A stretch of DNA of 64,000 nucleotides, from positions 149,883,622 through 149,947,621 of the forward strand of contig NC_068920.1 in assembly GCF_023091745.1 (NCBI RefSeq). Direction: 5' to 3'. Positions within the stretch are counted from its first letter, which is position 1. Each line of letters opens with the position of its first letter. Below are positions 11,358-22,440 of the stretch, one piece after another. Position numbers and translations under genes: made by a program. The notes under the pieces are model-generated. The model saw nothing but the letters and a program-made list of their open reading frames with translations. It searched no databases and was not told the origin of the DNA. Origin of the DNA: Budorcas taxicolor (lineage: Eukaryota > Chordata > Mammalia > Artiodactyla > Bovidae).

Positions 11358-11629
11358 CATTGGAAGGACTGATGCTGAAGCCGAAACTCCAATACTTGGG
11401 CCACCTGATGCGAAGAGCTGACTCACTTGAAGAGACCCTGATGCTGGGAAAGATTGAGGGCAGGAGGAGAAGGGGATGACAGAGGATGAGATGGTTGGAT
11501 GGCATCACCGACTCAATGGACATGGGTTTGGATGGACTGTGGGAGTTGGTGAGGGACAGGGAAGCCTGGCGTGCTGTGATTCATGTAGTTGCAAAGAGTC
11601 ATACACAACTGAGAGACTGAGCTGAACTG
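11358..11629 (+). mobile_element. BovB 3' end with target duplication
   Basis: About 270 bp of BovB 3' sequence: 'ggaaggactgatgctgaag', 'gggaaagattgagggcagg', 'ggttggatggcatcaccgac', ending 'gactgagctgaactg'. Flanks aatgattcagta (11346-11357) and aatgatacagta (11630-11641) form a 12-bp target duplication with one mismatch. Confidence 0.93.
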
Positions 11630-11702
11630 AATGATACAGTAAAATAAATCAAAATACTGTAATTCAAAAAGCATTTACCTCAGGACCATTATATCTAAGA
11701 TT

Positions 11703-11826
11703 CCTGGGTTAGGAAGATCCCCTGGAAGAGGACATGGCAACCCACTCCAGTATTCTTACTTGGAGAATCCCATGGACAGAGGAGCCTGGCAGGCTGCAGT
11801 CCATGTGGTCACACAGATAAGACACA
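11703..11826 (+). mobile_element. Bov-A SINE part, 5' truncated, plus
   Basis: Starts inside the SINE at the sequence after the B box ('cctgggttaggaagatccc') and runs to 'cacagataagacacaac'. It occupies the place of the missing middle of duplication copy 1. Confidence 0.88.
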
Positions 11827-11876
11827 ACTTGGGAAGGTGAAGCACACTGCACTTGTGTGTAAAATAAACTAAAATA

Positions 11877-12118
11877 CATACATGCATGCTTGGTCGTGTC
11901 TGACTCTATGCAACCCCATGGACTGTAGCCTGCCAGGCTCCTCTGTCCATGGGATTCTACAGGCAGGAATATTGGAGTTGCTGTTTCAGAAAGAAATGGG
12001 TTGCCGTTTCTTTCTCCAGGGGATCTTCCTGACCTAGGGATCAAACTCATTTCTCTTTTGTCCCCTGTAGTGGCAGGTGCGGGTGGGTTCTTTACCCCTA
12101 GTGCCACCTGGGAAGTCC
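11877..12118 (-). mobile_element. Bov-tA SINE, minus, inside duplicated segment
   Basis: Full-length minus Bov-tA with an unusual ~20-bp addition ('tgctgtttcagaaagaaatg', about 11979-11998) inside the tail. Flanking aactaaaata (11867-11876) and aattaaaata (12120-12129) look like a target duplication, which places the insertion after the tandem duplication. Confidence 0.9.
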
Positions 12119-12129
12119 AAATTAAAATA

Positions 12130-12250
12130 TTTTAATTCAAAAAGTATTTACTTCAGGATCATTATTTCTAAGCTCTCTGCTACCACTGGGAACACAGAGA
12201 TGGATGAGTCCATTTCCTATGAAGCTCTCAGAGAGATAAAGCTATCACAT
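12130..12250 (-). mobile_element. L2-like LINE fragment, antisense
   Basis: The pattern 'gggaacacagagatggatga' followed by 'gaagctctcagagag' resembles the antisense L2 3' end. Short and diverged. Part of it lies inside the duplicated block. Confidence 0.35.
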
Positions 12251-12984
12251 AAGTAAACATCATCCTATTCATGTATTGTAAGAGAAATCAAATTTCTTGT
12301 TGCTTTAAAGCACTAGCTGTGTTTAAGAAAGAGGGCCTGTTGGGAAGGTGAAGCACACTGCACTTGTGTGTGCTTGTGTGTGTTATATCTTTGCCTGCCT
12401 GTTCTTCACAATCAAAATGTGATTATCCCATAAATAAAATGTAATGGTTTAAAATCTAACTTTTTCAGAAGGCATGGAAGAAATGTGGATTTTGATTTTT
12501 GTGTTAAAGCTGACACTTGGTATCTGATCTGACCCCAATTTATTCCTGAAAAACATCCGTTGCAAATAGTGTCCCAAAAAAAAATGAGGCTGGTCAATGC
12601 TTCTTGTTTGTGGGAAACATTTTACAATTTTAATTTTACGTTCATATTGAAACTTGAGTAATAACCAAGTTGTCACTTGGTTAATACACTTTAGGAGGTA
12701 TACTATATTCATATCAATATTCAATATTCATATCAATAAATAGTGTATCTCCAATAAGGTAGTCATTTGGCTTGTGATGAGTAAAGTGGTAACCATTAGG
12801 AAAGAAAAGCTATGGTAAAAAGAGAAATGAGAATCTATGAGAAAAAAGTGAAACCAAGAGAAGCATGAAATTTCCCATTTTAGCCAGAAATTTCAGTGGC
12901 CCAGTTCTGATTAGTTAAGTATTCACTGCAAATCCTTAAATATATCTTGTTTTATATCTTGTGTGTACAATATTCATTTATCCT

Positions 12985-13370
12985 TTCTTTCCACAGGCAT
13001 TCACTGAACACCTTCTAGAAGTTTATGTTTTAGCTGCTGGAGAATAACAGGTTAAGACAAGGCCCTGCTTATCTGGGAAGTTAGAGTCTAGTAGGAGGTG
13101 GAGGAATTTAAATATATATGTCTCATAGCCTGTGGGCACAGTGAAGGAGAGCTACACACAAATAACATAAAATAATAAAGCAAAACTAAACAAAATAAAA
13201 TAAAAAGGGAGGGGAGAAAAGGTGACTACTAAGTGAATTAGTTAAGAAGGTAACCCCAAAAGGAAATAGAATAAATTCAATATCAAGCTAAATAAGATGC
13301 TTTTCCAAGGTGGAAAGGCATTTCTGGAGGAGGGGTAGCAGTGCAGAAAGAAAGAGTCTTAGGAGCCTGG
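12985..13370 (-). mobile_element. L2 LINE fragment, antisense
   Basis: Antisense L2 order is visible: 'ggcattcactgaacacctt', 'tagctgctggagaataac', 'agttagagtctagtaggagg', then 'aaggcatttctggaggagg' with 'gtgcagaaag'. This corresponds to the 3' end followed by the more internal region. Confidence 0.55.
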
Positions 13371-14174
13371 TCTCCTCCAGGAAGTACACACAGTCACAGG
13401 GAGCTGAGGGTGAAGGGGCTGGGGACCCGGCCCAGCATTGAGACTCTGGGAACATGCTGCCTGGGATGGCATCTTGGTTCCTCCACTGGGCTCTGCTTTT
13501 ACTTAACTGTCTGCAGAAAGTCTTCCATCTAAGAAGAATGAGAACAGTAAAAATCATCTCCTCTGCAAAGAGTCCTTGCAGACGTCAGCTGAGTGAAGCT
13601 TCTGAAACACTGAGACCACACTCACTGCATTTTACTACCCTTCTTGGTGTCAGGAACTTGAGAGGGCAGCTTCCGGGGATGGAGATGAGAACAAATTCCT
13701 GCAGGACCTGGAATAGCATCCTAACAGCTTTGAACATTTTCCTCTGAGGGATGATGACTGTAGACGTATACTAAGAAGGAAAATATGAACAGTTTAGTGT
13801 TTTCAAAAGATTAGTCATACTGTATCATGTTACCTGAATGGATATAACTTTAATCAGGTTTCTTTCTTTCGATTTCTCAGCTGATGGTATATGATGATGG
13901 GGAAACACAGATGATGTTTAATGGCTGCCAGTTTGTGATCACGGATGAGTCAGTTCTCTTGGCATCTTGTTAGGTGATTCCCGAGTTCTCAAAATTAGAA
14001 AAAATGTCTGAAACGACTGTTTGGAGAACAGGATGGCAAAGGGAACTTTGCAGGTTGAAACTTTTCTCTGCTGTAAGTGTTCTCAGGGCTTTGTGTCTGA
14101 TTTTATTTATTCTGCTATGTGGTAGCATAGCCTTTTACAGTCATGGTCTCACAGCAAGTGTAATATTTAAACAC

Positions 14175-14315
14175 TGGAGTTCACCACTTGGCAACCCTGA
14201 GACTGTGAACAAGTTCCCAAGAAGACTCCCAGTGTCTCTATCTGTGACGTTAGAAAGAGTCAGAATCGTGCCTGCCCCGCGAGAGACTGTGAGGATCACT
14301 GGGATGAAACGCAGT
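14175..14315 (+). mobile_element. MIR SINE fragment
   Basis: Weak sense MIR pattern: 'ctgagactgtgaacaagttc', 'gtgtctctatctgtgacg' and 'gagactgtgaggatcactg'. A 114-codon open frame crossing this block (13974-14318) has no recognisable domain and is not called as a gene. Confidence 0.4.
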
Positions 14316-14559
14316 TAGCATGGTTGCTGAGCATGTGACTCTGTACAAACGTCAGCCTTGATGACCATTACTGTGTAGTAACTGAGACAGGAGGCCATGC
14401 TGAACTTGCCTTGGCTTGTATGGACTGTGCCAGGATGTGAATTCTGACTTCACAGAGCCCACGCTCCCTTCATCGCTCTGTGCTCAGTGTGGGAAGATGT
14501 GAAGGAGACGCAAGTTTCCTGTTTTTCTGCTCCCTGAGGACTTGCTAAAGGAAGAGAGT

Positions 14560-14680
14560 GACAATATTCCGGGGCAGGCTGGATGGGAGAGGAGTTTGGG
14601 GGAGAATGGATACATGTATATGTATCACTGAGTCCCTCCCCTGTCCACCTGAAACCATCACAACATTGTTAATCGGCTAT
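14560..14680 (+). mobile_element. L1 3' end, left part (split by SINE)
   Basis: 'gagtttgggggagaatggat', 'cctgaaaccatcacaacatt' and 'gttaatcggctat' match the L1 3' end seen at 7770-7932. The element resumes at 14898 ('taatcagccatactctaat', 'aatacaaagttaaaaaat'). Confidence 0.75.
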
Positions 14681-14897
14681 GCGTGTTAAGTCACCTCAGC
14701 TGTATCCGACTCTTTGTGATTCCGTGGACTGTAGCTTGCCAGGCTCCTCTGTCCATGGGATTCTCCAGGAAGAATACTGGAGTGGTTGCCATTTCCTCCT
14801 CCAGGGGCTCTTCCTGACCTGGGGATCGAACTTGTTTCTCTTTCATCTCCTTCATTGGCAGGCAGGTTCTTTACCACTAGCACCACCTGGGAAGTCC
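14681..14897 (-). mobile_element. Bov-tA SINE nested in L1 tail
   Basis: Full-length minus Bov-tA. Flanks taatcggctat (14670-14680) and taatcagccat (14898-14908) are a diverged 11-bp target duplication, so the SINE is younger than the L1. Confidence 0.93.
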
Positions 14898-14960
14898 TAA
14901 TCAGCCATACTCTAATACAAATACAAAGTTAAAAAATAATAAAAATAATTCAGAAATTTA
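14898..14960 (+). mobile_element. L1 3' end, right part with A-rich tail
   Basis: Continuation of the L1 interrupted at 14681: 'catactctaatacaaataca' and an A-rich tail. Confidence 0.7.
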
Positions 14961-15467
14961 AAAAAAGAGGTAAACTTGAGTCATGAGGGAGGAGTAAAAT
15001 GTGGAGATGAACTGTCTAGGAGAAGAGAAGGCTATTTTACTGTAACAGGATGCTATAAATTACTAAGTGTTTGCTCTGATTTTTTTTTAAAAGTAGGAGG
15101 TGAATGCCAGCCAGTGACTGTCTTAAGATAAGAGAGTCAATAAAACCTGATATCCCGCATTAGGGGAGAGGCTGTAGGACAGAAGGCATCACTCTGACAC
15201 CCTATGTTTTACAGCCGAGGGGCAACAGCACAGGGCAATGAAATCTGCTAGGTAGAAAAACTTGGAAAGATTTTTGAATAAAGGCAGGAGAAAAGTAATA
15301 TTTTCTGCTAATGTAAAAAATAAAACATTTGAATAGTTTTCCCAGGTACAAAAATCAATGATTGTCCAGAGACTAAAGCCCAAAAGAAAATCTTGAAATC
15401 AAAGGAGAAAACAAGCAACCTGTACTGACTTTAGTTTTTCTGTGCCCAGCTCCCTCATCTTCACCCC

Positions 15468-15502
<35 letters not shown>

Positions 15503-16769
15503 CCTGGAGTACATGTGAGCCTCAAGCATACGCAATAATGAAAAACGCTTAGACTCAAGCAAGTCATTATCACCAGCAAGCTAATTTTTTTTTCTCTTAA
15601 TTAAAGGCTTGAAGGTCAGGAGAACCAAAAACAAATGCTACAAATGTGCTGGGAAGACTAAATGCTTGACAGTGCTTTTCATGTCAAAGGCCCAGAATCT
15701 GGCTAAATGAACTTGGAGCCTTTATGAGGCAGAAGCAAAGAAAGCCTCGCATTTGCCACAAAGTGAGCGTCTTCATTCTGAAAGCTTCAAAGGGGAGTAT
15801 TAGGTGTTTAAAAACTTCTTTGTTCTCTTCTAAGAAAAAAATTATGGCACAATTTATCCTAATTCAGATTTTAAGCCTTGATTAGAGATGTGCAATCTTA
15901 CCTTCAAATAAAATATATAATTTTCCACAGAGCATGCATTCATTCACTCATTCTTCTTTCTAAATTACAGCAAATTGCTCCAATTTTAGTTTCCTTGTAG
16001 TATGCATTTAGGCCACTTAGAAGCTCGCCTGGCCCTCCACCTATGTGCACTGTGCAGTCACTAATAGAGAATGTCATTTTCGTCAAGAGGAGTGAATTCT
16101 GCCATGTGGCAGGACGATCTAACACAAGCACGCGCCTCCATAGAAGGAGGTGGGAAGGCAGGTGTCTCGTGAAGGCCTCCCGGTTGGCAGATGGAAATCG
16201 TTAGAATTTGCCTGTAGCTTTCAAGAGATCTTCCCTGTTTTACTCTGCTTTGTAACAGCTTTTGATCCAATCATGTTTATTTAATTTGAGTACAAGTCCA
16301 CAATTGTTTGAGTGCCTCTGAAGAACCGGGCTCTGTGTTTTGTGCCTGCAAAGGAGTCAGGGTGGAGGAAAGCTAATGCTGCCTCTGTTCCTCGTGTGAT
16401 GGTGAGGAGAGAGATGGAGAGTTAAGAGGAACTTTATTCCCAACCCTGTGATGAGTACAGGAGGGCATGCAGCCGCTCACCTATTCATCACAAAATCGCA
16501 TGCAAAGCGCCTTTCTTTCTGTGTCCATCTTCCTGATAAGGAAATACTTGGTAAACAGGCATGTGGCAGCCTTGAGTTTGAACTCTAAACTCAGAACCCT
16601 TGGATACAACCCCCAGACTGTCCTGAAGACAAGATCAATCATTTGTGGAAGATCAGATAGTAATTAGTAGTGGGCCTGAAATGAAGCCCAGGCTTTTCTG
16701 ATTTAAAACTGGACACTTTTTCTGTTGTGCTGATTTTCTGCAACAGATTCAGATTTCTACTTGAAAATT
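14961..16769. other. Unique DNA, no gene recognised
   Basis: Contains a CA microsatellite at 15469-15501. A weak antisense MIR-like patch sits at about 16660-16735 ('gaagcccaggcttttctgat'). No open frame with recognisable features. Confidence 0.45.
15469..15501. repeat. (CA)16 microsatellite
   Basis: Uninterrupted AC dinucleotide run of about 33 bp. Perfect runs of this length are usually polymorphic. Confidence 0.95.
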
Positions 16770-16963
16770 GTTTTTTTTTTTTTTAATGTGGACAGTTTTA
16801 TAAAGTCAGTCTTTATTGAATTTTTCATAATATTGCATCTGTTTTATGTTTTGAGTTTTTAGCTTCAAGGCATGTAAGATCTTAGTTCCAAGGCCAGGGA
16901 TTGAACCTGGACCCCCTGCACTGGAAGGCAGAGGCCCCACCACTGGTCTACCAGGGAAGTCCC
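16770..16963 (-). mobile_element. CHR-type cetartiodactyl SINE, minus
   Basis: T-run (A tail on the other strand), then 'tttattgaatttttcataat', 'gcatctgttttatgttttg', 'aggccagggattgaacctgg' and 'ctaccagggaagtccc'. This is the older tRNA-Glu SINE of Cetartiodactyla, distinct from Bov-tA because its body is not BovB-derived. Confidence 0.8.
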
Positions 16964-17039
16964 GTGATGGTAATGTTTATGTGTCATTTTTGCAGTATTG
17001 GAAAGGAAAGTAGTTGAGCACTTTACTAATATTTGTGAG

Positions 17040-17320
17040 AAAGAGACTGTTTTCCAGGCTATGTATTATGGATGTAGAGGTCAGGGGAGACTAGGTGTCC
17101 CTGACTTCCAGGAGGTTAATTTATACAACATAGAATTTTAAGAAGATGAGCCTCTTGACAAGTAGCACCGTGTAGGTGGTATGGATGAAGGGCTGGAGAA
17201 ATGCAGGAAACAAAGGGTTTGTTCTAAGTGCAGTAAGCCATAGACAAGAAGGGTAACCTGTCAGAGGGGTCAGGACAGCAAGGCTGACTTTGGAAGACTG
17301 CGGAGATTTGTTGGGGGGGA
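17040..17320 (-). mobile_element. Possible L2 fragment, antisense
   Basis: 'ctgacttccaggaggttaat' and the purine-rich continuation with 'gaagggtaacctgtcagagg' recall antisense L2. Too diverged to be sure. Confidence 0.28.
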
Positions 17321-17467
17321 GTTAAGAAACAGAGGCTTTCCTTCAGCTTTTACAAATCAAAGAAATTTGAGGGGAGTCTATTTTGGGGTTATTAATAAAT
17401 AAGTCCTATTTTCTTTCTGCATAAATTTCACAATTTGCCTTGAGAATACATATTTTCTACTGTTTTT

Positions 17468-17601
17468 ATTCAGTTGCTAAGTCATTTCCAAGTCTTAGCG
17501 ACCCCATGGACTGCAGCACAGCAGGCCTCCCTGTCCTTCAGGGAGGACTTTGCTCAAACATATCCATTGAGTCCATGATGCCATCCAACCATCTCATCCT
17601 A
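17468..17601 (-). mobile_element. BovB 3' terminus, minus
   Basis: 'attcagttgctaagtcattt', 'gcgaccccatggactgcagc', 'aggcctccctgtccttcag' and 'gatgccatccaaccatctca'. About 135 bp with an internal deletion or change ('gggaggactttgctc') relative to other copies. Confidence 0.88.
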
Positions 17602-18953
17602 TTTTCTAGTGGACATTGCTTTATCTGTAGCCCAGAGATACTGAAATACATGGTGTTTCATATTATATTCCAGATGGTTTACAAATTCAATTGGATTTTC
17701 TTTCTGACATAGCAGTATTTTCTCACATGAGGAGTTAAGCACAATGTTGGGTTTTGGCTCTGTAATCAATTGCTGGTTTTATCACATTGTAATTAGAGTA
17801 TTTGAATCTAAAATATTTTTCAGCTCTTTGAAAAGTATGCGTGAATGTGTGTGTGTGTGAATGTGTATATAGAATATTAGTGTCAATTTTTGTGAATGAT
17901 CTATGTTACTTGATGTATTTTCTCTTTCATATTACAGGTTTTGCTATCTCTGTTAGCTTTTTTTTTTATTTGGATCTTCCATATTTTTTTATCTTTTTAA
18001 TTTGACAAAAAGATATGAAAAAGTCTCCATTTTCTAGCGTAATTCTATTTCCCCTTTTAATCACCTGTGCTTTTATGGGACAAATATTAATGCTAAAATT
18101 GTTGGTGCACATATACTCATAGCACAATAACTTTATCTGCAACTATATAATCTTCTCTTAATAAAGAAAGCATTTAATCATATTATATGATTTTTATATT
18201 ATATGAATTGGTTTGTACTCAAAACTGATATTAACATAGTAATCTTTTTATTTGAATCTTCCTTATTTAGCTTCTCTATTTTTCATCCTTTCAAATAAGC
18301 ATAATTAATTGCTTTAGTTGTGTTTACAAATACAGACTAAACTTGAGTTCTGCTTAGTGGTCCAATTTGAAGTTTTTTGTTTGTTTGTTTGTTTTTAATA
18401 TCTTAGCTTCCTAATGCCTGTATACTTATTGTTATGGTTGAAATGAATGGTTTTAATTCTGTCATAATATAATTTCATAGTGTTTTTAAAGATTCCATGA
18501 ATATTTTTCTGATCTTGAACATCGTCGAGGAATATAAAATGTTTTCTGTTATATAGCCACAATTTCTGCAATGTGCTTTATTCTTATTCCTATAGTTACC
18601 TATGTAATATTCAGAGCCATTTTTTTCCCTCATTGACTATTAACTGAAGATTTTTCTCTCGTGGTGGGAACAGTATCTCTGAGCTCTTATGTTTCAGGTA
18701 GCTTGTCATGTTTTAATTGAATGAGAATATACCTGAGAAAGTTTCTTAGACCACATGTTATTTCCCTAAACAATTTTTTCTGGTTTCTGCACAGTCTTTT
18801 AACATTTAGAGTTGCAGCACAGAAAGAGTTTGATATCAGTTTTCTTTTATAAATGATTTTCTATTTTTCCTGAATACTTAAAAGGAATCTTAATTTTGGT
18901 TTCTAGCAATTTTATCACCTCAAAACTCAGCTCAGACTCTTCTGTTCAATGCT
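17602..18953. other. Unique, very AT-rich DNA
   Basis: No recent repeat except a (TTTG)n run at 18373-18397 and a short TG run near 17842-17864. No coding signal. Confidence 0.5.
18373..18397. repeat. (TTTG)n simple repeat
   Basis: Four TTTG units flanked by T runs. Confidence 0.85.
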
Positions 18954-18969
18954 CTTGAAGATACCATGT

Positions 18970-19174
18970 AAGCATGTATCTTCAGTCACTCAGTCACGTC
19001 CGACTCTGCAACCCCATGGACTGTAGCCCACCAGGCTCCTCTGTCCATGAAATTTTCCAGGCAAGAATACTGGAGTGGGTTGCCACTTCCTACTCCCAGG
19101 GATCGAACCAGCATCTCTTGAGTCTCTTGCATTGACAGGTGGGTTCTTTACCACTAGTGCCACCTGGGAAGCTC
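18970..19174 (-). mobile_element. Bov-tA SINE with 16-bp target duplication
   Basis: Full-length minus copy. Flanks cttgaagataccatgt (18954-18969) and cttgaagatacgatgt (19175-19190) match at 15 of 16 positions. Confidence 0.95.
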
Positions 19175-19194
19175 CTTGAAGATACGATGTGTCT

Positions 19195-20015
19195 TCTCCA
19201 TAAAAAGCATTGAGTCTTTTTTCTTTTTTAATTTTAGAAAAGTTGTTTCATTAACACCTTCCTACTTCAGAGGTTTTGACTGTTTATACCTTGTCTTCTA
19301 AAACTTCTATTTTCTCTCAAACCTTGTAACAACTAGATAAGGTAGAAACTAGACACATATGGCTCTTCAAGTTTCATTTTAAATGCACTAAAATTTAACT
19401 CTTCTATTTAACTGTCCATTTTCAAGTGAGCAATACAACTCCATGTTGTATCGGACAATGCATCTAAAGACATTCCCATCATAGCAGAATGTTCTATCAG
19501 ATAGTTCTGATATTCCTTTAAAAGGTTTTCTACATTTACATTTTATTTGTTTTACTTCATCATGTCTATGTTCCATGCCTATTATCATATTTCACAGAGT
19601 GAGTTACATATTTGAAGAGTTGAAATTTAAACAAGTAATTTTTTGTTTTTGTTTTTGAGAGTGAGAGTGAAAAGTTCAAAGGAGTTGTAGAAAAAAAATA
19701 ACTGTTAAGGGTGTGTTGGAGGAAAAATACATCAGCTATCTTGCTTTGCTTTTTACCCTTAGGATTTTTGTCTTTCCTGAAACAACATGTCCAAGATTGT
19801 CGCAAAAAAAATTATTCAGAGATTTATGCTTGTCTCTGCAGCCCTCAGCTCTTCTTGTGTGTGTTTTTCTTTATAATACACACAGTGACTTCGCTTCTCT
19901 TATTTCTCTCATATCTCTTATTTCCTCTTCGTATCAAGTTAAAATCTTACATCAATCATCTACATTTTAGTGCGAGTTGAGCCTGAAACATTTTTATTCT
20001 AAATCTTGTTTATGC
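19195..20015. other. Unique AT-rich DNA, no gene recognised
   Basis: Open frames of 66-89 codons occur on both strands (for example 19711-19980 plus) but overlap one another and show no recognisable domain. Confidence 0.45.
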
Positions 20016-20019
20016 CTCG

Positions 20020-20540
20020 TGTGACAATTCATTTTATGTGTCAACTTGAGTGGATCACAGATGACCAGATACTTGATTCACACAATATTTCGGGGTGTGT
20101 CTACAAAGATGTTTCGAGAAGAGATGAGCATCTGAGTTGATGAGCTGGGTAAAGTGGGCTGCCCTCCCCAATGTGGGTGGACAGTCATCCAGTGCCTTGA
20201 GGGTCTAAACAGAATGAAAAGGGCTGGGGATGCTTGAGTTCTTGCTCTTCCTGACTGTTCAGCTGAGAGACACATTATCCTGCCTGGTACTCCTGTGTCT
20301 CAGGTCTTCAGATGTGAACTTAAATCTGTGTCATCAGCCCTCTCAACCCCCTGAACTACATCAGCAGCTTCCCTGGGTCTCCAGTTGCAGGGGGACAGCT
20401 CATGGGCCTTCTTAGCCTCCATAACTGCAAAAGTCAACACCTTATTTTATCTGCATCATCTAACCTATATCCATATCCATATCTATGTCCATATCTATAT
20501 GCTAATGGTTCTGTTTCTCCAGATAACCCTGACTAATACA
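20020..20540 (+). mobile_element. MLT2-like ERVL solitary LTR
   Basis: Begins TG and ends CA as LTRs do: 'tgtgacaattcattttatgt', 'gtgtcaacttgagtggatc', 'ctccccaatgtgggtgga', 'tccagtgccttgagggtct', and the 3' end 'ggttctgtttctccagataa' with 'ccctgactaataca'. Near the end it holds an (atatcc)n hexamer array (20463-20500). The family name is from recalled consensus. No internal retroviral genes are present. Confidence 0.75.
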
Positions 20541-21398
20541 TGGAAAAATGAAATGATTTTAATCATTAAGTGAATGAGGAAGTGGAAAATAGGGTGACTA
20601 TTACAAGGCCGAAACACTTGTTCAGTGTTTATGCAAACTCAGACATGTTAAAACCTCAAAAATAGAGCACTTAGGGGCGATTTGTAGTAATACCACATAA
20701 TTTGGGTTTCTACACAACTGAGAAAAAAAAAAAAAAGACTCCATCAAAGTAAGCTGTATTTGGCCTGAACTTATTACCTCTCCATGTGGGCCAAGCCATC
20801 TGCAGAGGTGAAAGGATGGATGAAGTTGTCTCTGTGCTTAGAGAACTCACAGTCCTTCAGAGGAAGCTAACAACTAGCCTGAGAATTTATTCCTTATGGT
20901 TCTTCTTGCAGCTTTTGATCAGCTTGCAGATAAGGTGTATGGAACCAGCCATTTGTGGCCATGATGCTTGATTTGGGGGAGTTTAGGAAGTATGTGCCCC
21001 CTTCTTTTCATTTGCCTTTCGCTTTTGGCACAAATGTTTTGAAATCCCTCCTAACTGGTTGTAACTCATCTAAAATAGTCACAAAATTGTGGCAGGTTTT
21101 CCCTATTATATGATATAATTTATCTAGCAAAACAGATTTATTCAAATAAACCTCTCATTTCTTGGAAACTTTGGGGCTGAATTTCAAGGAGTTACCAAGA
21201 TTTCCTGGAGAGAGCATGCTGACTTGTGTTTCTGGGAAATAATGAGAGAGTTTAAGTCAACCTTGAGGAGAAATAATAATCTCAGTGCAGATTTTTATAA
21301 CCCACACTCTTCTCCAGAGTAGCAAGGAAATGAATAAGACCCAGAATATGGAGTTGAATTAGGTGCTTCTTCTTGAGCCTCTAAATGCCATATTCATT
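20541..21398. other. Unique DNA, nothing recognised
   Basis: An A-run occurs at 20731-20743. No repeat family or coding signal recognised. Confidence 0.45.
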
Positions 21399-21399
21399 G

Positions 21400-21567
21400 C
21401 GTAATGACAATGCCTTCCATTTACAGGATACCAAATACAAATGGTTATAACTCATTATATACACACACACGCACATATATGTATATTTCTAACTTTCCTG
21501 AATAAGATTTCCTACCTTTATTTATTGATGAAGAAATTAAGGCTCAGGGAAGTTAAATGACTCACTT
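21400..21567 (-). mobile_element. MIR SINE, antisense, split by BOV-A2
   Basis: Antisense MIR: 'tatttattgatgaagaaatt', 'aaggctcagggaagttaaat' and 'gactcactt'. It resumes after the BOV-A2 with 'aagttcacacaatttg' (about 21848-21875). A short AT/CA-rich run lies at 21455-21487. Confidence 0.65.
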
Positions 21568-21845
21568 GCTGCTGCTGCTGCTGCTGCTAAGTCGCTTCAG
21601 TCGTGTCCGACTCTGTGCGACCCCATAGACGGCAGCCCACCAGGCTCCCCCATCCCTCGGATTCTCCAGGCAAGAAGACTGGAGTGGGTTGCCATTTCCT
21701 TCTCCAATGCATGAAAGTAAAAAGTGAAAGTGAAGCCGCTCAGTCGTGCCTGACTCCCAGCGACCCCCTGGACTGCAGCCTACCAGGCTCCTTCGTCCAC
21801 GGGATTTTTTAGGCAAGAGTACTGGAGTGGGTTGCCATTGCCTTT
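21568..21845 (-). mobile_element. BOV-A2 dimeric SINE with (GCT)7
   Basis: On the minus strand: two Bov-A monomers (about 21710-21845 and 21589-21705) joined by a linker with 'gaaagtaaaaagtgaaagtg', ending in an (AGC)7 tail (plus-strand GCT at 21568-21588). No tRNA-like head is present, which fits BOV-A2. It sits inside an older MIR. Confidence 0.92.
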
Positions 21846-21931
21846 TAAGTTCACACAATTTGTAATTTAACAATCTTTCTCTGTTTTTTGTTTGTTTGTT
21901 TGATTTTAAAGATTTTTTGACGTGAACCATT

Positions 21932-22418
21932 TTTTTTTTAACTTTTTATTTTGTTTTGGACTATAGCAGATTAACAATATTGTGATAGTTTCAGGTAAAC
22001 AGCCAAGGGACTCAGCCATACAGATACATGTATCTGTTTTCCCCCTAAACTCTCCCCACCATCTCTAGGCTGCCACATAACATTGAGCAGAGTTTCCTGT
22101 GCTGCACAGTAGGTCCTTTTTGGTTATCCATTTTAAATATAGCAGTGTACCTGTCCATCCCAAACTCCTTGACTCTCCTTTCCCCTAGCAAGCTTGAGTT
22201 CCTTTTCTAAGTCTGTGAGTCTCTTTCTGCTTCATAAGTAAGTTTATTTGTAATAATTCTGTTTAAATTCCACATACCAGGAATGTCATATGATATTTCT
22301 CTTTCTCTGTCTGTCTTACTTCACTCAGTATGACAATCTCTACACCCATCCATGTTGCTGCAGATGGCATTATTTCGGTCTTTTTAATGGCTAATATTCC
22401 ATTGCATATATGTACCAT
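21932..22418 (-). mobile_element. L1 3' end, complete truncated insertion, minus
   Basis: A poly-T start (A tail) is followed by the antisense L1 3' UTR: 'gcagattaacaatattgtg', 'cataacattgagcagagttt', 'cctgtgctgcacagtaggtc', 'cttcactcagtatgacaatc' and 'gctaatattccattgcatat'. Flanks gacgtgaaccatt (21919-21931) and gatgtgaaccatt (22419-22431) give a 13-bp target duplication with one mismatch. Confidence 0.93.
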
Positions 22419-22440
22419 GATGTGAACCATTCTTAAAGCC

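Larger units (their letters stand above)
11641..12372. repeat. Local tandem duplication, two diverged copies
   Basis: Copy 1 begins at 11641 (aaaataaatcaaaatactg) and copy 2 at 11861 (aaaataaactaaaatac). Both then share the 'aattcaaaaagcatttacct' block (11661-11698; about 12134-12172). The copies end in a 32-bp identical stretch (11829-11860 and 12340-12371). Copy 1 lacks the ~165-bp middle (12175-12339) and has a Bov-A SINE piece there instead. Copy 2 carries a later Bov-tA at its left side. Confidence 0.85.

Noticed and set aside
20020..20540. Endogenous retrovirus provirus
   Set aside because: Only a solitary LTR-like sequence is present; no gag, pol or env similarity in the flanks.
21562..21930. 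122-codon minus-strand frame with poly-Ser end
   Set aside because: It is the BOV-A2 SINE read through; the Ser run is the AGC microsatellite tail.
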